DNA of 5,262 bases from Propionibacteriaceae bacterium UBA4569. Lineage in GTDB: Bacteria > Actinomycetota > Actinomycetes > Propionibacteriales > Propionibacteriaceae. This document shows, piece by piece, positions 1 to 5,262 of this stretch. The notes beneath the pieces were generated by a model. It was not told the DNA's origin and did not search any database. It worked only from the letters and a program-made list of their open reading frames with translations. The position numbers and the translations under genes are program-made. The DNA lies in the NCBI GenBank assembly GCA_002387005.1, contig DGKN01000155.1, forward strand, positions 161 through 5,422, written 5' to 3'. The first letter of the stretch is position 1; each line of letters starts with the position of its first letter.

Positions 1-306
1 CAGGTCGGCGGTGGCCGGGGCGACGACGACGAGGTCGGCCTGCTGGCCGAGTCCGACGTGCGGGACCTCGGTGATGTCGCTCCACACGTCGGTGGCGACC
101 GGACGACCGGACAGGGCCTGCCAGGTGGCGAGGCCGACGAAGTTCAGTGAGCTGGGCGTGGGCACGACGTCGACGACGACGCCGTGGTCACGCAGCCGTC
201 GTACGACCTCGCACGACTTATAGGCAGCAATACCACCGGCCACCCCGAGGACGACCCGGGGCGCGGCGGCTCCGGGTTCGCCAGACAGGTGGCCAGTGGC
301 GTTCAT
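1..306 (-). CDS. coaBC: CoaBC bifunctional phosphopantothenoylcysteine synthetase/decarboxylase, N-terminal part (3' end outside window)
   Basis: CoaBC (also called Dfp) couples 4'-phosphopantothenate to cysteine using CTP and decarboxylates the product to 4'-phosphopantetheine in coenzyme A synthesis. Only the first 102 codons are in the window, all belonging to the FMN-dependent CoaC decarboxylase domain. After a variable 16-residue lead (MNATGHLSGE...), the flavin-binding VVLGVAGGIAAYK (18-30) is followed by VVPTPSSLNFVG (47-58), ATWQALSG (60-67), VPHVGLG with the catalytic-type His83, and ADLVVVAPATADL (90-102). The frame runs open off the edge at base 1; the CoaB synthetase domain must lie beyond. 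The ATG lies 17 bases after the rpoZ stop with no convincing Shine-Dalgarno, so translation may be coupled to rpoZ. The domain could in principle be a stand-alone CoaC, but the fused form is usual at this locus. Confidence 0.95.
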   Translation of the reverse strand, partial: MNATGHLSGEPGAAAPRVVLGVAGGIAAYKSCEVVRRLRDHGVVVDVVPTPSSLNFVGLATWQALSGRPVATDVWSDITEVPHVGLGQQADLVVVAPATADL

Positions 307-323
307 GTCTGTGCGGCTTGGGC

Positions 324-665
324 TCAGGCCGGGTCGAGGTCGCCGAAGGGGTCGGCGAAGCTGAACTCGGGATCGGCCGCAGCCTGGGCGCGCGCGGCGG
401 ACTCGGCCTCGGGATCGATCTCGAGGCACACGAGCTGGTGCGCCTGGATCTCGCGCAGGGCGATGCTCAGCGGCTTCTCCTGCACGCCGGTCTCGACCAG
501 CGGGCCCACGTTCTCGAGCAGGCCCTCGCCCAGCTGGGAGTAGTAGGCGTTGATCTGACGGGCGCGCTTGGCCGCGAACAGCACCAGGCGGTACTTCGAG
601 TCGACGGAGTCCAGCAGGTCGTCGATCGGCGGGTTGACGATGCCCTCAGGTGTGTGGTTGCTCAA
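324..665 (-). CDS. rpoZ: DNA-directed RNA polymerase omega subunit
   Basis: Omega is the small RNA polymerase subunit that chaperones the beta-prime subunit into the enzyme. The 113-residue product carries the actinobacterial signatures [12 protein letters not shown] (8-19), [17 protein letters not shown] (23-39, the family core), [18 protein letters not shown] (41-58) and [12 protein letters not shown] (62-73). The C-terminal tail from about 82 to 113 is Ala-rich and acidic (ending [11 protein letters not shown]) and is the variable part of the family. The start is TTG with GAAGG exactly six bases upstream; no ATG or GTG lies closer that would keep the conserved N-terminus. The gene lies between gmk and coaBC, as usual in Actinomycetota, and ends 17 bases before the coaBC start. 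Confidence 0.96.
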   Translation of the reverse strand: MSNHTPEGIVNPPIDDLLDSVDSKYRLVLFAAKRARQINAYYSQLGEGLLENVGPLVETGVQEKPLSIALREIQAHQLVCLEIDPEAESAARAQAAADPEFSFADPFGDLDPA

Positions 666-671
666 GGTGAA

Positions 672-676
672 CCTTC
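672..676 (-). promoter_or_regulatory. rpoZ ribosome binding site supporting the TTG start
   Basis: GAAGG on the minus strand is followed by six bases and then TTG, ideal spacing. No ATG or GTG in frame nearby has a comparable site. Confidence 0.7.
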
Positions 677-705
677 GTTTCGAAAGATGTGGCGTTTCGG
701 ACGAG

Positions 706-721
706 ACGGGGAATGCCCCGT
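706..721 (-). other. Hairpin in the gmk-rpoZ gap
   Basis: ACGGGG-CATT-CCCCGT is a perfect six-pair stem with a tetraloop, 22 bases after the gmk stop and about 30 bases before the rpoZ ribosome site. The following bases (CTCGTCCG) contain no U-run, so it is not a standard intrinsic terminator. It could attenuate read-through or mark an mRNA processing or end-stabilising point between gmk and rpoZ. Confidence 0.4.
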
Positions 722-743
722 GACGGCGTGGCCGGACGCGCGG

Positions 744-1322
744 TCACAAGCCCAACAAGCTTACCAAATCTGCCACGGTTTGATCGACTTCGCGATTCGT
801 GACGCGGTGGTCGAAGCCCTCGGCGAGCGCCAGCTCACGCCGGGCGGTCTCCAGCCGGCGGGCCTGCTGCTCGGGAGTCTCGGTTCCCCGGCCCACCAGT
901 CGACGCACCAGCTCGTCCCAGTCGGGCGGGTCGATGAAGACCTGGCAGGCTTGTGGGTAGGTGCGGCGCACTTGTTCGGCGCCCTGCAGGTCGATCTCGA
1001 GAACGACGACCCGTCCCTGCTCGACGGCGCGCTCGACCTCCGCGCGCGGGGTGCCATACCTGTGTCGCCCGTGGACGACCGCCCATTCAAGCAGGCCGTC
1101 GTGGGCGACTAGGTCGTCGAAGGTGACGTCGTCGACGAAGTGGTAGTGAACTCCCTCCACCTCACCGGGCCGCGGCGGCCGGGTGGTGGCCGAGACGCTG
1201 ACGAAGACCTCCGGGTGGAGCCGCTTCAGGCATGCGACGACCGTCCCCTTGCCCACTGCAGTGGGCCCGGAGACGACGAAGACACGCGGGGCAGACCCAG
1301 CCGTGGTGGCTGGGTCGCTCAC
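744..1322 (-). CDS. gmk: Guanylate kinase
   Basis: Gmk phosphorylates GMP to GDP with ATP, an essential cytoplasmic step in GTP, dGTP and guanine-nucleotide signalling supply. The 192-residue product has the expected order. The P-loop is SGPTAVGKGT (18-27). The GMP-binding segment SVSATTRPPRPGEVEGVHY (42-60) carries the conserved TTR and Gly-Glu. YGTP is at 89-92, the LEIDLQG strand at 108-114, the lid RLVGRGTETPEQ at 141-152 and the FDHRVTN segment near the C-terminus (170-176). The start is GTG inside a GTGA overlap with the mihF stop, giving a four-base overlap and probable translational coupling; only a weak AAGG ten bases upstream could act as a ribosome site. The first dozen residues before VFVVSGP are variable in the family. 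A 78-base gap separates it from rpoZ. Confidence 0.97.
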   Translation of the reverse strand: MSDPATTAGSAPRVFVVSGPTAVGKGTVVACLKRLHPEVFVSVSATTRPPRPGEVEGVHYHFVDDVTFDDLVAHDGLLEWAVVHGRHRYGTPRAEVERAVEQGRVVVLEIDLQGAEQVRRTYPQACQVFIDPPDWDELVRRLVGRGTETPEQQARRLETARRELALAEGFDHRVTNREVDQTVADLVSLLGL

Positions 1323-1630
1323 TCGAACTCGGCCTTGAGTCCCGCCACTTGGTGACGACCGAGGCCGCGAACGCGGCGGTTCGCCGCGATCTCGAGTCGC
1401 TCCATGATCTCCGCGGCGCGCTTGTCTCCGACGCGCGGCATCGCCTTGAGCAGGTCGACGACCTTGACGTGCGCGAGCACGTCGTCCTGTGCGGCCGCAT
1501 CGAGCGCCTGGGTCAGGCTCAGCTGCCCCGAGCGCACCTTGACCTTCAGTTCGGCGCGTGCACGACGTGCCTGTGTTGCGGCCTCCCGAGCGGCCTGCAA
1601 CTGCTCCGGGGAGAGTGTAGGAATCGCCAC
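1319..1630 (-). CDS. mihF: Actinobacterial integration host factor mIHF (nucleoid-associated protein)
   Basis: mIHF is a small basic actinobacterial nucleoid protein (sIHF in Streptomyces) that binds duplex DNA without strong sequence preference, affects supercoiling and was first known as a cofactor of phage L5 integration. It is unrelated in fold to enterobacterial IHF. The product is 103 residues, close to the 105 or so of relatives. An N-terminal helix (PTLSPEQLQAAREAATQARR) is followed by the helix-two-turn-helix region around VKVVDLLKAMPRVGDKRAAEIM (55-76) and a basic RRVRGLG segment (85-91). I prefer the GTG start giving MAIPTLSPEQ because GGAGAAGG sits just before it with six bases between GGAG and GTG, and because it aligns with the mycobacterial MALPQL start. 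An ATG at 1642 would add four residues with a poorer ribosome site, and a TTG at 1696 would add 22. The gene overlaps gmk by four bases. Confidence 0.93.
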   Translation of the reverse strand: MAIPTLSPEQLQAAREAATQARRARAELKVKVRSGQLSLTQALDAAAQDDVLAHVKVVDLLKAMPRVGDKRAAEIMERLEIAANRRVRGLGRHQVAGLKAEFE

Positions 1631-1632
1631 GA

Positions 1633-1640
1633 CCTTCTCC
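1633..1640 (-). promoter_or_regulatory. mihF ribosome binding site that decides the GTG start
   Basis: GGAGAAGG on the minus strand is a strong Shine-Dalgarno, with six bases between GGAG and the GTG at 1630. It lies inside the coding region of the alternative ATG start (1642), which argues against that ATG. Confidence 0.7.
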
Positions 1641-1654
1641 ATTTCATCCAGGTG

Positions 1655-1674
1655 CCCGGGCGTCGATTCCCGGG
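1655..1674 (-). other. CCCGGG hairpin in the mihF leader
   Basis: Two CCCGGG copies separated by eight bases can pair as a six-pair GC stem in the mihF leader. The stem lies between the candidate transcription start and the ribosome site and ends 14 bases before GGAGAAGG. No U-run follows. It may influence translation or mRNA stability, but short CCCGGG pairs are also frequent by chance in GC-rich DNA. Confidence 0.3.
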
Positions 1675-1712
1675 TCAATGCACAAACTACAAGCACTTGC
1701 GCGTCAGTGCAC
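1674..1712 (-). repeat. Two-copy 10-base direct repeat flanking the candidate mihF -10
   Basis: GTGCACTGAC (1712 to 1703) and GTGCATTGAC (1683 to 1674) on the minus strand match at nine of ten bases and are 29 bases apart, close to three helical turns. The TAGTTT hexamer lies between them, next to the downstream copy. The spacing and placement suggest an operator pair. GCACT...AGTGC in the same stretch also makes a five-base inverted repeat. No regulator is recognised for this motif. Confidence 0.35.
1684..1712 (-). promoter_or_regulatory. Candidate promoter for the mihF-gmk-rpoZ-coaBC cluster
   Basis: TAGTTT (minus strand 1689 to 1684) fits the actinobacterial TAnnnT -10 pattern in a locally AT-richer stretch. 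No good TTGACA-like -35 lies at the standard distance, which is common in this phylum. The start would fall near 1677, leaving a leader of about 47 bases before the GTG of mihF. The position in the 117-base pyrF-mihF gap, the largest gap in the window, supports a separate promoter. This rests on pattern only. Confidence 0.35.
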
Positions 1713-1726
1713 CCCTTTGGCGGGGT
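1711..1726 (-). terminator. Weak candidate terminator hairpin after pyrF
   Basis: ACCCC-GCCAAA-GGGGT forms a five-pair stem with a six-base loop in the transcript, 21 bases after the pyrF stop. No U-tract follows (the next bases are GCACTGACG), so it would be an imperfect terminator or only a 3' end stabiliser. Its place between the pyrimidine genes and a candidate mihF promoter makes a partial transcription boundary plausible. Confidence 0.25.
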
Positions 1727-1747
1727 CCGGGCACGGAGCGAGTGCTG

Positions 1748-2554
1748 TCAGCGTCCGAGCAATGTCTGGACGCGGTCCACCAGGCCCTCGACAGAGGGCC
1801 CGCCATGGGCGACCTCTCGGCTCGCGGATGGCAGCAGCAGGTCGACGGCGTCACCGAAGATGCCGCGCAGGCCCTCGATGGTCCCGCCCTGGGCGCCGAT
1901 GCCGGGCACCAGGATCGAGCCGTTGAAGTGCGAGACGTCGACACCGGCGTCGGCGTGGGTACCGCCGACGACCAGACCGAGGGCGTTCTGGCCCGAGCGG
2001 GCGTTCTCGGCCGCGGCATCGTCGATCACCTGCTGGGCCACGACCCGTCCGTCATCACCCTTGCTGAGCTGCACCTGGCCGCCCTCGGGGTTGGACGTGC
2101 GGGCCAACACGTAGATGCCACGGCCGGTCTCGTGCGCGAGGTCGATCGCCGGACGCAGGGACTCGAATCCCAGGTAGGGGCTCAGGGTGATCGCGTCGGC
2201 GCGCAGGGAGGCCTCGTCGGCAAGGTAGGCGCGGGCATAGCCGGCCATGGTGGAGCCGATGTCACCGCGCTTCACGTCCAGGACGCTGAGCGCCCCGGCC
2301 TGGCGGATGTCCGCCAGCAGTCGTTCCAGCACGGCGATGCCAGCCGATCCGTGGACCTCGTAGAAGGCGGACTGGGGCTTGAAGACCGCCACCCGCTCCC
2401 CCAGCGCCTCCACCATGCCCCGGGCAAAGGCCTCGAGGCCAGCGACATCGTCGTCCAGCCCCCAGTGGGCCAGGGAGCGGGCGTGAGGGTCGATCCCGAC
2501 GCACAACGCGCCGCGCTCCGCGGTGAGGGCCTTGAGTCGTTCTGCATAGGTCAT
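1748..2554 (-). CDS. pyrF: Orotidine-5'-phosphate decarboxylase (type 2)
   Basis: PyrF decarboxylates OMP to UMP, the last step of de novo pyrimidine synthesis, in the cytoplasm. The 268-residue length and motif spacing match the longer, type 2 form found in mycobacteria and streptomycetes rather than the roughly 230-residue E. coli type. Visible elements are VGIDPH (19-24), FKPQSAFYE (58-66), the catalytic Asp-Lys-Asp array in LDVKRGDIGSTM (D93, K95, D98), SPYLGFESL (125-133), ARTSNPEG (151-158), the phosphate-binding loop VPGIGAQGG (216-224) and LPSASR with Arg246. The ATG is chosen because MTYAERL is the natural family start and GAAAGG lies 10 bases upstream. The gene sits 98 bases after pyrD and ends the pyrimidine part of the cluster; mihF follows after a 117-base gap. 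All catalytic residues are present. Confidence 0.97.
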   Translation of the reverse strand: MTYAERLKALTAERGALCVGIDPHARSLAHWGLDDDVAGLEAFARGMVEALGERVAVFKPQSAFYEVHGSAGIAVLERLLADIRQAGALSVLDVKRGDIGSTMAGYARAYLADEASLRADAITLSPYLGFESLRPAIDLAHETGRGIYVLARTSNPEGGQVQLSKGDDGRVVAQQVIDDAAAENARSGQNALGLVVGGTHADAGVDVSHFNGSILVPGIGAQGGTIEGLRGIFGDAVDLLLPSASREVAHGGPSVEGLVDRVQTLLGR

Positions 2555-2589
2555 GGGTGCGGCGCCTTTCGTTGGAGTGGGTCCATCAT
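2551..2589 (-). CDS. Possible 12-codon leader ORF overlapping the pyrF start
   Basis: In the pyrD-pyrF gap a short frame starts at tandem ATG codons (2589 and 2586) and encodes MMDPLQRKAPHP. It ends at a TGA that overlaps the pyrF initiation codon as ATGA. A G-rich GGGGTGG lies immediately upstream and could serve as a weak ribosome site, and the start codons sit in the loop of the hairpin at 2574-2597. No homologue is recognised. It may be a chance frame; the ATGA coupling is the only reason to list it. It could modulate pyrF translation if real. Confidence 0.2.
   Translation of the reverse strand: MMDPLQRKAPHP
2565..2570 (-). promoter_or_regulatory. pyrF ribosome binding site
   Basis: GAAAGG on the minus strand, ten bases before the pyrF ATG. 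The spacing is a little long, but the site supports the chosen start. Confidence 0.6.
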
Positions 2590-2597
2590 TCCACCCC
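2574..2597 (-). other. Hairpin in the pyrD-pyrF gap, next to the pyrF ribosome site
   Basis: In the transcript GGGGTGG pairs with CCACTCC (seven pairs, one of them G-U) around a ten-base loop AATGATGGAC. The 3' arm ends four bases before the GAAAGG ribosome site of pyrF. There is no U-run after it, so it is not a classical terminator. It could slow ribosomes or polymerase, or protect a processed 5' end. The rest of the 2555-2652 gap shows no clear element. Confidence 0.35.
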
Positions 2598-2652
2598 CCC
2601 AGATGCCCGCTGCCGTGTCAGCTCTCACCGCCAGACGCGCCAGTACCGGTGG

Positions 2653-3743
2653 TCAGAGCGCGTTGATGCCGGTCACCAGCGCCGGACCGTTGTAGATGAA
2701 GCCTGTGTAGACCTGCACCAGCTTGGCGCCCGCATCGAACATCGCCTGTGCATGGCCAAGGGTCATGATGCCGCCCGCTCCCATCACGGGGAGCTCGGTG
2801 TGGGCGACGATCCTCTCGACCACACGCAGTGCCTTGTTGGTGAGCGGCGCACCGGACAGCCCCCCGGCCTCGTCCACGAGGGCCTTGTCGGCGGCAGCCA
2901 ATCCGTCGCGGGACAGCGTCGTGTTGGTCGCGATCAGGCCACTGACGCCCGCCAGCTCGCAGACCCCGATCGCCTCGTAGAGCGCGTCGGTCTCCAGGTC
3001 GGGGGCCAGCTTCACGAAGATCGGCACCGGGTTCGCAGCGTCCAGTTCGACGGCACGGGCCACCAGCGCACGGGTCAGGTCGCGCAGCTGGTCACCGTCT
3101 TGGAGCTTGCGCAGCCCGGGCGTGTTGGGGCTGGAGACGTTGACGGCCACGTAGTCGGCCAGCGGAGCCAGGGCGTCGAAGCTGGCCAGATAGTTCTCGA
3201 TCGCACCATCCAGCTCGACGACCTTGTTCTTGCCGATCGAGATGCCCAGTGGGATACCCAGTGCCTGGTTGCCGCGGCGCACTCCCCAACCGATGAGTCG
3301 GTCGGCGAGCGCCTGCGCACCGTCGTTGTTGAAGCCCATCCGGTTGACGACGCCCTCGGAGGCCCTGGCCCGGAACACGCGCGGTTTCTCGTTGCCCGGC
3401 TGGGGCATCGCGGTGACCGTCCCCAGCTCGGCGAAGCCGAAACCCATCCCGGCCCAGGCCCGAGCGGCAACGCCGTTCTTGTCCAGACCGGCAGCAACAC
3501 CCACCCGCGACGGGAAGGTGATGCCGGCCACCTCCACCGGGGTCCCCCGCCGGACCACCTTCGCGGCCGCCTGCGCGGCGGGAGCCGGGATCCGTCCCAG
3601 CACGTCGATCATCTGCTCGTGGATCTTCTCCGCGTCCCCGCCGTGGCTGGCGAACAGTGCCGGACGGACTGCATTGCGGTAGCCGAGCAGCAGCGCTCGC
3701 TCGGCCGCCGCACGCGCCGCCGCACCGGCAACGGGACGGTCCA

Positions 3744-3744
<1 letters not shown>
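2653..3744 (-). CDS. pyrD: Dihydroorotate dehydrogenase (quinone), class 2
   Basis: PyrD oxidises dihydroorotate to orotate with FMN and passes electrons to membrane quinones, the fourth step of pyrimidine synthesis. The 363-residue product has the class 2 layout. An N-terminal helical extension (about 1-60, containing LLLGYRNAVRPALF) is expected to lie on the inner membrane face and form the quinone tunnel, and a TIM barrel follows. Motifs are AAGLDKNG (84-91), GFGFAELGTVT (101-111), RMGFNN (135-140), NVSSPNTPGLR (202-212), KLAPDL (245-250), TNTT (273-276), GGLSG (294-298), GAGGI (322-326) and YTGFIYNGP (346-354). Ser205 aligns with the class 2 catalytic base; class 1 enzymes use Cys. The frame runs 31 codons further upstream, but that stretch overlaps carB and is low-complexity Arg/Gly. 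I therefore take the ATG in the TGATG overlap with carB. No strong Shine-Dalgarno is visible, which fits translational coupling. Confidence 0.97.

Positions 3745-5262
<1,518 letters not shown>

Noticed and set aside
161..185. GACGAC trinucleotide-like runs on the plus strand (also near 21-33)
   Set aside because: They are explained by runs of Val and Asp codons (GTC, GAC) in coaBC and are not a separate repeat element.
147..1112. 321-residue open frame on the plus strand across rpoZ and gmk
   Set aside because: It spans two real minus-strand genes and the gap between them, and has no ribosome site or recognisable domain.
1232..2695. 487-residue open frame on the plus strand
   Set aside because: It runs antisense across mihF and pyrF, whose products are recognised family proteins with intact catalytic motifs. 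The plus-strand translation is Arg/Gly/His-rich with no known domain, typical of the antisense shadow of GC-rich genes.

Overview
The window is GC-rich, compact bacterial chromosome with every gene on the minus strand. Read in the direction of transcription (from high to low coordinates) it holds carB (C-terminal half only), pyrD, pyrF, mihF, gmk, rpoZ and the first third of coaBC. The actinobacterial integration host factor mIHF directly upstream of gmk, the type-2 PyrF and the frequent GTG/TTG starts place it in the Actinomycetota. The gene order carB-pyrD-pyrF-mihF-gmk-rpoZ-coaBC is the familiar housekeeping order of that phylum. A Propionibacteriales-like host is plausible, but the sequence alone does not settle the genus.

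Region 1 (5262 down to 1748) is the end of the de novo pyrimidine operon. CarB is the large subunit of carbamoyl-phosphate synthase, with its allosteric domain intact. PyrD is a class 2 quinone-dependent dihydroorotate dehydrogenase, and PyrF is orotidine-5'-phosphate decarboxylase. carB and pyrD overlap by one base (TGATG). pyrD and pyrF are separated by 97-98 bases that contain a hairpin and a possible 12-codon leader ORF whose stop overlaps the pyrF start.

Region 2 (1747 to 1631) is the only substantial regulatory-looking gap. It has a short hairpin after pyrF, a TAGTTT -10-like hexamer flanked by two near-identical 10-base direct repeats, and a CCCGGG hairpin before the mihF ribosome binding site. 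I read it as a likely promoter for the second cluster.

Region 3 (1630 to 1) is the nucleotide and information-processing cluster. mIHF is a nucleoid protein, Gmk converts GMP to GDP, RpoZ is the RNA polymerase omega subunit, and CoaBC makes 4'-phosphopantetheine for coenzyme A. mihF and gmk overlap by four bases (GTGA). rpoZ starts at TTG with a good Shine-Dalgarno sequence, and coaBC starts 17 bases after rpoZ. The cluster joins pyrimidine and purine nucleotide supply to transcription and nucleoid functions.

I found no mobile element, CRISPR array, tRNA, rRNA or undescribed multi-gene system. The long open frames on the plus strand are antisense shadows of GC-rich genes. The items worth a second look are small: intergenic elements and start-codon choices.
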